Counted from the stretch's first letter, positions 1 through 7,990 are shown. The stretch is DNA of 13,729 bases from Theodoxus fluviatilis (GCA_034096865.1 JAWQFJ010028301.1:12501-26229); one strand, 5' to 3'. Numbers and translations: made by a program. Notes: a model not told the origin generated them from the letters alone.

Positions 1-663
1 AGGTCATGCAACACAAAGCTGTTAATTCAAGACATAGGAAGCACAATGGTGCTTATTGGCACTTTCTACCATGAGATATGGTCAATTTTAGTGGTTCACT
101 GCCCCATTTTGGTCACATTTCATAAGGGTCAAAGGGACCTTGACCTTGATGATATGTGACCAAATATGTCTTATGATCAAAGTATAACATGTGTACTACA
201 ATTTTATGAAGTTTGGAGGAGTTATCTTCCATAGTTCAGGGTCAAGGTCACTTCAAAATATGTATACATTCTAACATTAAAGACCTGTTGTGACCTTGGC
301 CTTGAAGCAAGGTTAATCAAACTGGTATCAAAAGATAGGGATTACTTTGCCCTATATACCATATATAGGTCAGGTATCCAATCTTAAAAACTTCAGAGAA
401 AATTGAGAACATGTGAAACATGGCTGTTTTTTAGACAACATTTACGGCCCCTGCGACCTTGACCTTGAAGCAAGGTCAAGTCACTATGTATGTTGTTGTA
501 CACCTTGTCATTTTACACCATCATGCCAAATTGGGTGTTGATAGACCTAATAGTCTTTGAGAAAAATCCAACGTTAAAGTTTTCGGATGCCCGGACCGAA
601 CGCCCGGATGGACGAAAAGGGTGAGTACATAGACTCACTTTTGCTTTGCATGTGAGTCAAAAA
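1..663 (+). mobile_element. TGACCT-rich dispersed repeat, copy 1 (5' part outside window)
   Basis: This stretch aligns almost base for base with 8150-8790, with scattered substitutions and a few short indels (for example near 80-100 and 590-600). It carries many TGACCT/AGGTCA half-sites, often as TGACCTTGACCT. Its 3' end holds a short self-complementary segment, GTGAGTacatAGACTCAC at about 621-638, followed by GCATGTGAGTC and a short A run. No reading frame of note is present. The window starts inside the element, so the 5' part is missing. Elements of this look are frequent in mollusc genomes; I cannot assign it to a named family. It is probably non-autonomous. Confidence 0.75.
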
Positions 664-925
664 TCGAACGAATGAATAATGTATGAACCAATGAATAATG
701 ATACATTGATAGAGTACATACATGAACGAACGAATGAACAAAGGAATGAATGAATGAACGAACGAAAGAATGGGTGAATGAATGAGTGAATGAACGATTG
801 AATGAACGAATGATGAATGAATGAATGGATGAATGAATGAACGAACGATGGAACGATCGAACGAACGAACAAACGAACGAACGAACGAATGAATGATCGA
901 TGAATGAATAAATAATTAATTGACT
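664..925. repeat. Degenerate GAAC/GAAT tetranucleotide array
   Basis: The array is built of GAAC, GAAT and GATG units with point variation and occasional shifts of register. It begins directly where the TGACCT-rich element ends. Serine/phenylalanine-rich and similar reading frames on the minus strand are products of the tetranucleotide periodicity and not genes. Confidence 0.85.
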
Positions 926-1342
926 TAATAATTCGCTGTATGAAATCAATACCATTTTACTTCACGATAGGTTTCGCCATGGGAAACTAGGGGTCTTCTA
1001 CGGTGGACATGGCTTCAAGCCGCAGTGACGATGAGTTTCAGCTGTTAAAGGCCTGTTCTAATTGGGCAAAGCTAACGCCACCTTCGCCGATGTTTCGACT
1101 TGCCGCATATGATTTCTGAACTTGCGGCATGCGCTCTGGACTCGACACCGACGTCTGTGGACATGCACTTCCATGTTGCTTCAGTCGGTGCGGCCGATGT
1201 CGAGCCCTAATTTGCTGATCAGATAGATCTGTGTGCGTAGGAACTTGATTTTTCATGTAGATGAAATTAAAGAAATAATGCCTGCCATTGTTTCCATCAG
1301 CTCGAAAGCAAAACGCTTATTTTTACTGTAGAATAATTGAAA
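926..1342. other. Non-repetitive stretch, no supported gene
   Basis: Mixed-composition sequence with a minus-strand open frame at 1256-1038 that shows no recognisable domain, splice context or repeated structure. At 1067-1052 on the minus strand it shares the motif GCCCAATTAGAACAGG with 4197-4212 (GCCCAGTTAGAACAGA), so part of it may be an old repeat. I see no RNA gene. Confidence 0.5.
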
Positions 1343-1370
1343 AAGGGCGCGTTTGTTTGGCCCAAAATCT
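1343..1370 (+). repeat. Left arm of 28-bp inverted repeat
   Basis: Reads AAGGGCGCGTTTGTTTGG followed by CCCAAAATCT. The reverse complement of 3882-3909 matches it at 27 of 28 positions (C/T at the eighth). The arms point inward and span 2,567 bp. No clear target duplication is visible outside them. Confidence 0.7.
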
Positions 1371-1716
1371 CGCAATTCTCCATGAATGGCTAGTCGAGGG
1401 CGAGTGAGACGCTCCTACAGCTAGAAAAACGGCCAATCATCTCGCAAGGCGGAAGAACATGGCTGCATCCTGGCGCCTAAGTCGATGAAGAAGTTGCCGA
1501 TAGACGAAATAACTGACGATTCAGATATCACATCAGTTTTTCACGTCATAGAACACACCAGGGTGTCATATCGAATGGCACGGGAACTTTTTCAACGACA
1601 AAAAACACCCCGGGTTCAACTGTAGACAATTTTGTCGAAAATGTGAGCCTCATTTCATTTCGATCAATTCAAGGGAAATAATTTATAGAGCGTACATATA
1701 CGGTTGTTATGGTTCA
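1371..1716. other. CpG-containing stretch with a short unassigned reading frame
   Basis: Downstream of the inverted-repeat arm lies GC-richer sequence with several CpGs. A 46-codon plus-strand frame starts at ATG 1485 and stops at 1623-1625; the frame stays open some way upstream of that ATG. Its residues (for example LPIDEITDDSD) are not low-complexity, but I recognise no family and cannot show that it is expressed. At 1681-1701 there is a 21-bp motif repeated at 3535-3555 in the same orientation. Confidence 0.35.
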
Positions 1717-1808
1717 ATTCTTTGTCCTATTTTCTGTGTTGTTTGAAATGCGAGGTTTGGCGGGAATTACGGTCCAACCCGTTTTCCTATTTTCTGTGTT
1801 GTTTGAAA
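1717..1808 (+). repeat. 60/61-bp minisatellite, left segment
   Basis: The unit core is TATTTTCTGTGTTGTTTGAA followed by ATGCgAGGTTTGGCGGGAATT. The marker GTTTGAAA occurs at 1741 and 1801 here and at 2534, 2595 and 2656 in the right segment, giving periods of 60-61. The unit that starts at 1801 is cut after GTTTGAAA by the fold-back element. Confidence 0.85.
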
Positions 1809-2533
1809 GGGGTCGGCTCTCTATTGCGGAGGGCCGCTATTGCGGGGGGCCGCTATTGCGTGATTTTAATTGTCAAAAGTTCTTAAGGCCATTTTGATTC
1901 TTTTGTCCTAAAACGCCAAAAAACCATAACATTTTTGTTACTTTTTGGGGAAAAAACAAACAAAATGTTTTCGTTTTTTTTTCTCAAAACATTTTCAGTA
2001 AATTTCTTGATCGGGATTTACCGATAGCACTCAGCCTAGGCCGCACCTGCCACCCCGCCTGACTGACTTTGCCTGTCCGGTGAGTTTCACCTAAACCCAC
2101 ACACGTTACTTTTTGTCACGTTTGTGTCCAACATCAGTGTCGGGCCCTGGAGTTAGGGCGTAGGGACCACCCGTTGAGAGTCAAACGTGGAATAGAGTTA
2201 GAATATAAAGCTTCACCCATTATTGATAAAAACTACGGCTACGGAACCTACCGGCAGATTCTGACCATTTTCACCCTCCTGAAACGCCAAAAAAAACCAT
2301 ACAATTTTTGTTTTGGCGTTTTGGGACAAAAGAATCAAAATGGGCTACAAAAATGTTTGTAAATTATTAAAAAAACGAAAATATTTCTAAGTTTAAAAAA
2401 GGAACAACAATTGTATGGTTTTTTAGGCGTTTAGGAGAAAATAATCAAAATGGCCTTAAGAACTTTGACCAAAACAAATCCCGCAATAGTGGCCCCCCGC
2501 AATAGCGGCCTTCCGCAATAGCGGCCCCTAACC
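1809..2533. mobile_element. 725-bp fold-back / MITE-like DNA element with 8-bp target duplication
   Basis: The element sits between two copies of GTTTGAAA (1801-1808 and 2534-2541), and deletion of the element plus one copy restores an intact minisatellite unit. Its ends are imperfect long inverted repeats: about 1809-1985 on the left against about 2365-2533 on the right. Each terminus carries three tandem copies of a 16-bp motif with the core GGCCGCTATTGCGG. Further in are matching AAGTTCTTAAGGCCATTTTG and AAACGCCAAAAAACCATA segments. No transposase frame is present, so it is non-autonomous. An 8-bp duplication is usual for hAT-type elements, but the outermost bases do not match cleanly (the right end has five extra bases, GGTTA), so the superfamily is left open. 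Confidence 0.8.
2279..2345. repeat. Internal palindromic copy of the arm motif
   Basis: Inside the fold-back element, AAACGCCAAAA... and ...TTTTGGCGTTTT face each other around ACCATACAATTTTTG, and the second half continues as GACAAAAGAATCAAAATGGG, the complement of the left arm. It is a third, rearranged copy of the arm, facing both ways. Confidence 0.65.
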
Positions 2534-2690
2534 GTTTGAAATGCCAGGTTTGGCGGGAATTGCAGCCTGACCCCTGTGACATATTTTCTGTGTTGTTTGA
2601 AATGCCAGGTTTGGTAGGAATTGCAGCCCAACCCCTGTGACATATTTTCTGTGTTGTTTGAAATGCGAGTTTTTGGCGGGAACAGGCTAA
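2534..2690 (+). repeat. 60/61-bp minisatellite, right segment
   Basis: Units begin at 2534 (completing the unit split by the fold-back element), 2595 and 2656, with the core GAAATGCCAGGTTTGG and spacer CCCCTGTGACATATTTTC. The last unit is diverged (ATGCGAGTTTTTGGCGGG) and the array ends there. Orientation is the same as in the left segment. Confidence 0.85.
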
Positions 2691-2836
2691 GGCTGTTAAT
2701 GAGGCAGGAACGCCTTCCCTGATGATTTGATTGGCTGAGGGCAGTCACGTGTGCACCGAGTGGCGCTTCCCTGGCCGAAGGCGTTTGAGGGTTGAACTAG
2801 TGTGCGCCTAGACAGCTTGGTGAAGAGACGTGAGTG
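2691..2836. other. Unique spacer with promoter-like short motifs only
   Basis: Contains GATTGGCTGAG (CCAAT-type) at about 2727 and CACGTG at about 2747. These are short and common by chance; no initiation codon context or TATA box is associated. I see no gene. Confidence 0.3.
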
Positions 2837-3005
2837 GAAAGCCACTCCTTGTTGTAGTGGGACACGTTAAAGAAATCCCTCAAGTCATCCCTCCTCCCCC
2901 CCCCCCCCCCCACCCCCCACCCCCGAAAGCCACTCCTTGTTGTAGTGGGACACGTTAAAGAAATCCCTCAAGTCATCCCCCCTCCCCCCCCCCCCCCCCC
3001 CCCCC
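2837..3005. repeat. 88-bp tandem duplication ending in poly-C tracts
   Basis: GAAAGCCACTCCTTGTTGTA and the following GTGGGACACGTTAAAGAAAT recur at 2837 and 2925, offset by 88 bp. Each copy ends in TCATCC(C)TCC and a poly-C expansion (about 2896-2924 and 2983-3005). The segment GTGGGACACGTTAAAG resembles 3' ends of some molluscan SINEs; that is an impression and not shown here. The minus-strand glycine run comes from the poly-C. Confidence 0.8.
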
Positions 3006-3117
3006 GGACCATCTGCCCTGCTCTATGAAGAACAGTACCCTTCCTTGAAGAAAAAAACAGACTTCCTGGATCTGGATTTGGAGGCCCTTTTTCGCCTGTT
3101 GAGAGTGTTCCCTCAGT

Positions 3118-3263
3118 CTACGCAGACTGCTGGCTGAGTGTGTGTGTTGGTCTGCATGGATAGCGTTCCTTGGGCAAAAGTTTGTCAGTGAAGCATTCCA
3201 GAAGAGCGTCGCCCATCTGCTTGAAAGACTCGTGAGTAACAAAAGGGTCAATTTCGTTGTTGG
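3118..3263 (-). other. Exon-like open segment, function unknown
   Basis: On the minus strand a pyrimidine-rich CTTCCTCTGAG could act as an acceptor, followed by an open frame of about 48 codons (residues include EIDPFVTHESFKQMGDALLE and CFTDKLLPKERYP) that stops at 3120-3118. The composition is protein-like, with amphipathic stretches and no low complexity. No good GT donor precedes the stop, and I recognise no family. It could be a terminal exon, a relic of a mobile element, or chance. Confidence 0.2.
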
Positions 3264-3607
3264 CTCAGAGGAAGCAATCCCCTACATCTCAGTCAGAGGG
3301 TAGACTGACGGAATTGATTGACGTTGTTATCCAGTTGCCTTGAATTTGATTTTTATTCATGATTCAGTTTCATTAAAGAAAATCCTTAACAAACATTATG
3401 TCATGTCATGCAAGCAGTGAGATAGTGAGTGAGTGAATTAATTATTCCCCGTCCACTTGTGATACCCCTAGACAAGAAAACAAGAAGAATTGGAGAATTG
3501 TGCAAATGAAAGTGGAGGTAGGTGATAACGGTGAATTCATAGAGCGTACGTATACTGCAAGCGATAAAAAAAAATCTGCAGTGTATGTCCAGAAATACCC
3601 AATACAC
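3264..3607. other. No gene seen
   Basis: AT-rich, mostly unique sequence with a short (AGTG)n-like stretch near 3415-3435 and the 21-bp motif (3535-3555) shared with 1681-1701. No domain, RNA or splice evidence. Confidence 0.4.
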
Positions 3608-3748
3608 CTACTCCTCTATATATACAAATGAACACTCGAACAGCAAATACTTCCGTGTACGTACATTTTTCCATTCTCGAACCCTGAGAAGCACATTACA
3701 GGTACTGTTCTCTCCGAACACCAGCCGAACTCGCACGGTCTCCGCCAT
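3608..3748 (-). CDS. Possible short ORF or first coding exon, unknown protein
   Basis: On the minus strand the sequence AAAATGGCGGAGACC gives a good eukaryotic start context in a locally CpG-rich area. The frame runs 46 codons (beginning MAETVRVRLVFGENSTCNVL) to a stop at 3610-3608. The first 20 or so residues alternate hydrophobic and charged positions like a beta hairpin and vaguely recall the start of PB1-like domains; this is a weak resemblance. A possible donor, AAT|GTACGT, lies about two thirds of the way through the frame, so only the first part may be coding. No neighbour confirms it. It may equally be chance next to the inverted-repeat arm. Confidence 0.22.
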   Translation of the reverse strand: MAETVRVRLVFGENSTCNVLLRVREWKNVRTRKYLLFECSFVYIEE

Positions 3749-3771
3749 TTTAGCTCATCCGGGTCACTGCA

Positions 3772-3815
3772 GCGGGAAGGATCGAGGGAGCTCCGGACCT
3801 CCCTCGGCTTCCCGC
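3772..3815. other. Strong GC-rich hairpin
   Basis: GCGGGAAG and CGAGGGAG on the left pair with CTCCCTCG and GCTTCCCGC on the right, closing an 8-base loop CTCCGGAC, with a small internal bulge. It lies in CpG-rich sequence between the ATGGCGG start and the right arm of the 28-bp inverted repeat. It is not followed by a T run, so it is not read as a terminator. Confidence 0.6.
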
Positions 3816-3881
3816 CTTCACGGCGAGTGCGTAATTATGAGCGAGGATAGTAGGCAATGCCTAGCCCTCGCGATTCTCTCC

Positions 3882-3909
3882 AGATTTTGGGCCAAACAAA
3901 CACGCCCTT
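3882..3909 (-). repeat. Right arm of 28-bp inverted repeat
   Basis: AGATTTTGGGCCAAACAAAC followed by ACGCCCTT; reverse complement of 1343-1370 with one mismatch. Seen from the minus strand it stands about 160 bp upstream of the ATGGCGG at 3748, and the left arm stands about 115 bp upstream of another ATGGC at 1459, so a shared promoter-type element is an alternative to a transposon end. Confidence 0.7.
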
Positions 3910-4500
3910 AGATGCTAAGGAGCTGTAGCCAAAGAACAATATCATTTTCTCACAGTAATATTTAGAACACATCAAAAGTTCATTTACACTGCTACATTAC
4001 TAAAATCGACAAGTGATCGAGAAAGCGAGGTAAAAGCCGAGTTTCGGTCACGTGGCTACGTGACGCCACATGAAACTCAGTGACGCGGCAGTGGCGTGTG
4101 CAAATCACTCCAGTCACTTGCGCGTCATCAGATGCAGCAGTCTACTATTACAATATCACTTGGGTCCGCTATGGCTTCCTCCACGTCGGGTACTATGCCC
4201 AGTTAGAACAGACCTTAAGAGGTTTCATCGAAGTAGTGGCAGCTCTATTTGTCTACTCGTTTAGTCTTTGCTCTATGAGGAAAACATATTTATACCCTGA
4301 GCGCCTGCCAGAATGTACATAAATGTTTTCAATGTTATTTTAGTGTGAACACTTGTAAGCGAGATGATGTTTTGCTATTGGCTGTTTTAGAACCTCTGCA
4401 CACATTCCTTGAAAAAGGTACTTGCATACAAAGGAACACTGCTACATTGAAACATTGTTTTGGTTGCGTTTTCCTGATCTATCCTAGCCTTCTGCGCTCT

Positions 4501-4501
<1 letters not shown>
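3910..4501. other. Unique stretch, no supported gene
   Basis: A plus-strand open frame at 4080-4322 has non-repetitive residues (for example WVRYGFLHVGYYAQLEQ) and a hydrophobic segment, but no recognised domain and no matched splice sites. GTCACGTGGCTACGTGAC at 4047-4064 is a near-perfect palindrome with two CACGTG/TACGTG-type cores. Otherwise nothing stands out. Confidence 0.35.
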
Positions 4502-4574
<73 letters not shown>

Positions 4575-4586
4575 TGTGTATGTGTG
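4502..4586. repeat. (TG)n microsatellite
   Basis: About 42 dinucleotide units with two TA interruptions near the 3' end. Cysteine/valine and threonine/histidine frames over it are artefacts. Confidence 0.97.
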
Positions 4587-4739
4587 ATACTATGCATGCT
4601 ATCAAAACCAAATTCACGTTCATACTTTTGATGTATACTTCAGGACTTATCCTTCCATCTACCTCCCAGAAGGCAGATCGCGAATTTGATCTTTTATTTA
4701 AGTCTTAAAACTTTGGTTGTTCTGCATACTTCTGGCAGG
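4587..4739. other. Short unique spacer, no gene
   Basis: AT-rich spacer between the (TG)n tract and the SINE-like region; nothing recognisable. Confidence 0.4.
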
Positions 4740-5030
4740 GTGTCGGATTCGACTCAGGAGCTAGCTAGACTGACTCTGTGGATCGAGTAGGCGGGGGGTC
4801 AGAGACCTACGACTGATGGGGAGATCTGTTGACACTCAAATTGTCCCAGCACAATTGGCCCCAAACATGGGCGACTATGAGCTGTCGATGCAGACCAAAG
4901 GTGACAGATCTGAGTGGTTTAGTGGTTGCAGCACGAAGGCGTGGAGCGGGAAGTTGCAGATTCGACCCTCGTTTAAGACCTCGAAACATTTCTGTTTATC
5001 CCCTACAGGGCCTTGGTACACGTAATAAAC
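4740..5030 (+). mobile_element. tRNA-derived SINE candidate
   Basis: TGAGTGGTTTAGTGGTT at 4911-4927 resembles a Pol III A box region of Ser/Leu-type tRNA-like heads, and AGATTCGACCCTC at 4958-4970 resembles a B box with one mismatch (A for the first G). The 30-odd bp spacing and the CGTGGAGCGGGAAGTTGCAG between them fit a tRNA-like head. It does not fold as a working tRNA that I can see. A second B-box-like GGATTCGACTC lies at 4744. The outer limits are uncertain and no target duplication is identified. Confidence 0.45.
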
Positions 5031-5470
5031 CCCCACCTCAAACTGTTATCCCATCCTTCCCTATCGACTACTACAGAGCTCTCTGCATTTCACGATGGTA
5101 GCTCGATCTCCATACACACACACACCGCAGAGTTTAGTTGGCTGATGTGATGTCAGCGCAAAACTGTCATGACGTAAGCATCATTTTAGCAGAGTGCGTG
5201 GTCACTGGATAGTCACTGTTTAGAGCAGGGGAAAACAGACCCTTTTCCATCTCGTGTTTCCACGCGTTGGAAAACGTGGGGCTCGTGCCCAACTAATATC
5301 ATTTTGGTAGATCAGAGTTGCAAGATTAGAACATGATAGAATATGACACGATAGCATAGCATCGGATAGAATAGGACAGGATAGATTTTCTTTTTCCTTT
5401 TCCTTTTCATCTATCACTTATGTTCAGAAGGATTCTTTTAGTAACCCTCCATTTTACGACAGAATTCCAA
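5031..5470. other. Unique sequence with degenerate ATAGA/ATAGG pentamers
   Basis: No gene. From about 5325 to 5395 it holds degraded GATAGAATA, GACACGATAGC and GGACAGGATAG units, then TTTTCC repeats. These resemble the debris around the GGCTA tracts at 5938 and 6385. Confidence 0.5.
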
Positions 5471-5900
<430 letters not shown>

Positions 5901-5937
5901 AGGTAGAATAAATTGAAATAGGACAGAGAAACATAGG

Positions 5938-5983
5938 GTAGGCTAGCATAGGGTAGGCTAGGCTAGGCTAGGCTAGGCTAGGC
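5938..5983. repeat. (GGCTA)n pentanucleotide tract 1
   Basis: Begins as GGGTAGGCTAGCATAGGGTA and becomes regular GGCTA repeats. The same pentamer recurs at 6385-6424. Confidence 0.9.
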
Positions 5984-6384
5984 TCTTTCTGTGACCCGAG
6001 TCAGTGTTGACTCTGATACAGTTCGCAATGAATGAGTAATAGACTTGACCCTTGGCATTACATAATTGCGCCAAAAATAGTTCGTTCTGATACTATTTTT
6101 CACTCCACTTTTTACAGAAATCATTCAGATGTCAAATCGTGTTTCCATTTCAACACAAACATTTTATTTTATCGAATAGACACTTGTTTATTGCATCAAC
6201 AAGAGTAAGTTAAGAGTTTTGTGCGAAATAGTCTTAGAACTACTTTAACGGCGTATCGGCTATCCCACAAGCCTCTCGTGTGACCTCCATTTGCATTTTT
6301 CGGACGAAAACCTTCCATCACATGATGTCAACTGGGCTAGAGACACTTTCGCCGTTAGGCGAGGTCTCTAGTGAACTAGAATGG
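5984..6384. other. Unique spacer between pentamer tracts
   Basis: AT-rich to mixed sequence; GCCGTTAGGCGAGGTCTCTAG occurs near its end. I looked on the minus strand for the exchanger exon that should follow 6538 and did not find one. Confidence 0.45.
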
Positions 6385-6465
6385 GCTAGGCTAGGCCAGG
6401 CTAGGCCAGGCTAGGCTAGGCTAGACCAGGAAAGGATAGGATACAACAGGACAGGATTGGAAAGG
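6385..6465. repeat. (GGCTA)n / (GGCCA)n pentanucleotide tract 2
   Basis: GGCTA and GGCCA units mixed, fading into AGGAAAGGATAGGATAC and similar purine-rich pentamers by about 6465. Confidence 0.85.
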
Positions 6466-6537
6466 AAAGAAGAGTCAATGTCCGCCCAAGTGTATAGCGA
6501 CCCTTGGGCGAGTACAGGCCGAGTGCGTGCCACGCAC

Positions 6538-6716
6538 CTTCCAGAAGAAGGTGAGGACGTGCATGATATAGTCTATAGCGGTGGTTTTCTCTCGGTCTCC
6601 TTCGTTCACGTTAAAGGCGTTGTAGAACTGTTCACCCCAGGTGCCCCCGTCGATCCTGAAGCCTTGCAGATCCTTTATGGCCTTCTCAGCAATTCTTGAC
6701 ACCATGCCTTCAAATG
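6538..6716 (-). CDS. SLC8A: Sodium/calcium exchanger (SLC8/NCX) internal exon: linker to membrane segment
   Basis: NCX proteins move calcium out of cells across the plasma membrane in exchange for sodium. This 179-bp exon has two split-codon bases and 59 codons (starting FEGMVSRIAEKAIKDL). The block GTWGEQF...NAFNVNEGD, an acidic/charged stretch, then DYIMHVLTFFWK matches the family's region between the second Calx-beta domain and the next transmembrane helix, where members have a W-x-x-QF motif and D-Y-x-M-H-F-L-T-x-F-W-K. The acceptor is TTCCTTCTCTTCCTGCAG (6739-6717 region) and the donor AAG|GTGCGT (6537 downward), ending in phase 0. The preceding exon is 9771-9873, with compatible phase. 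The following exon, expected to begin with the helix after WK, is not in 1-6537. Confidence 0.85.
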
Positions 6717-7014
6717 CTGCAGGAAGAGAAGGAATTACTCGCTGAGGCTTTGATAAGGCACGGACTCCTCGGCGCAGCATGCGGTGAATGTGAATCAGAC
6801 TTTAAAATGGGTGCTTGTTAACGTATGGGGTCTTTGACGATTCGATGTTAATAATGATGGACTAGAGCAGTGAAAAACAAATGGTAGGAGGCACATACAT
6901 ACACACATTCATACACGTATACACATGAGCGCTCGAACACTTATGCGCGTATAAGCACCGACACTCTTGCAAGCACGGACGGGGTCACATGCATCCACGC
7001 TTGACCCCACTCCA

Positions 7015-7021
7015 CTCTCTC

Positions 7022-7052
<31 letters not shown>

Positions 7053-7131
7053 GTCTGTCTCTCTCTCTCTCTCTGTCTCTCTGTCTCTCTCTGTCTGTCT
7101 CTCTCTCTGTCTCTCTCTGTCTGTCTGTCTG

Positions 7132-7162
<31 letters not shown>

Positions 7163-7175
7163 GTCTCTGTCTCTG

Positions 7176-7206
<31 letters not shown>

Positions 7207-7301
7207 GTCTCTCTCTCTGTCTCTCTCTCTCTCTCTTTCTTTCTCTCTCTCGCTCTCTCTCTCTTTCTCTCTCTCTCTCGCTCTCTCTCTCTTTCTTTCT
7301 T

Positions 7302-7359
<58 letters not shown>
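7015..7359. repeat. (CT)n-based compound microsatellite
   Basis: CT runs interspersed with CTGT, a regular (CTCTGT)n block at about 7148-7196, and TTTC/CGCT interruptions. It abuts the truncated 5' end of the LINE fragment. A smaller CT tract lies beyond the LINE tail at 9290-9313. Confidence 0.95.
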
Positions 7360-7363
<4 letters not shown>

Positions 7364-7772
7364 TTTGGCTTGTAGAGCAAGAGCTGCTATTTTTCTGTTG
7401 ACTAGGACAGTGAGAAAGATTTCACAGGTAACACCAAATGTGTATTTTAAACTGTTTGATGCACAAATTCAGCCAATTCTTTTGTATGGAGCTGAAATCT
7501 GGGAAATGGATGATTGTCACATGGTAGAAAATGTACATCTACAGGCTCTGAAAAGTTTCCTTAATGTTTCTTCAAGAACCCTGAATGATATGGTCTTTGG
7601 AGATACTGGGCGTTTTCCTCTGTCTATCAATGCCAAGTTACGTAGAGTCAAGTACTGGCTTAAAATCTTGAAGATGGACGAAAGTAGGTTACCCTTTAGA
7701 GTTTATCAGATTATGCTGTGTACACCGAAAACGAAGATTTTTGGGCTACCAAAATCAAAAAGATACTTGTAG
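7359..7772 (+). pseudogene. LINE ORF remnant, segment 1 (end of RT and thumb region)
   Basis: Open from the CT tract to a stop at 7770-7772. It carries the YGAEIW motif, VENVHLQALKSFL and GDTGRFPL blocks typical of the region after the catalytic core. The family-like reading leaves this frame near 7718-7745 and continues one frame over, so a short indel lies there. The catalytic aspartates (YxDD) would be upstream and are absent. Confidence 0.85.
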
Positions 7773-7990
7773 ACTGTGATTATGAAACTGTATGGTCAAA
7801 CCAGCGGGTTACCAATGAGACAGCGCTTCTGAAAAACATCAGAGGAAAACTCATTAGCAGCTTTTGTACTGACTGGGAAATGCAAGCACGGAACAGTAGT
7901 AGCTATTCTTTCTATAGACTCTTCAAAATATCATTTGGAAGCGAACAGTACTTACACGATATAGATAAACAAGAAGGGCAAAGCCCATAC
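7718..7990 (+). pseudogene. LINE ORF remnant, segment 2
   Basis: Continues the family-like reading in a shifted frame: KKILVDCDYETVW, then TDWEMQARNS and YRLFKISFGSEQYLHDI. Colinear LINE proteins of this type have a W-x-x-x-x-x-x region followed by Y..F K and a L-L-D-I motif here. It ends where the TGACCT-rich element begins. Confidence 0.75.

Noticed and set aside
635..955. Ser/Phe/His-rich minus-strand frames
   Set aside because: They arise from the GAAC/GAAT tetranucleotide array.
2973..3251. 92-residue minus-strand frame ending in polyglycine
   Set aside because: The end is poly-C translation, and the rest shadows the more protein-like adjacent frame at 3118-3263.
3772..3815. Bacterial-type intrinsic terminator
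   Set aside because: No T run follows the hairpin on either strand, and the genome is eukaryotic.
4080..4322. 80-residue plus-strand frame as a membrane protein gene
   Set aside because: One hydrophobic stretch only, no recognised family, no supported splice sites or promoter; kept as an unexplained open frame.
4911..4975. Functional tRNA gene
   Set aside because: A and B box-like motifs exist, but I find no acceptor stem or proper anticodon arm; a SINE head is more likely.
6909..7401. Arg-Glu and Ser-Leu frames over the CT tract
   Set aside because: Microsatellite artefacts; only the sequence after 7359 is protein-derived, and that belongs to the LINE.
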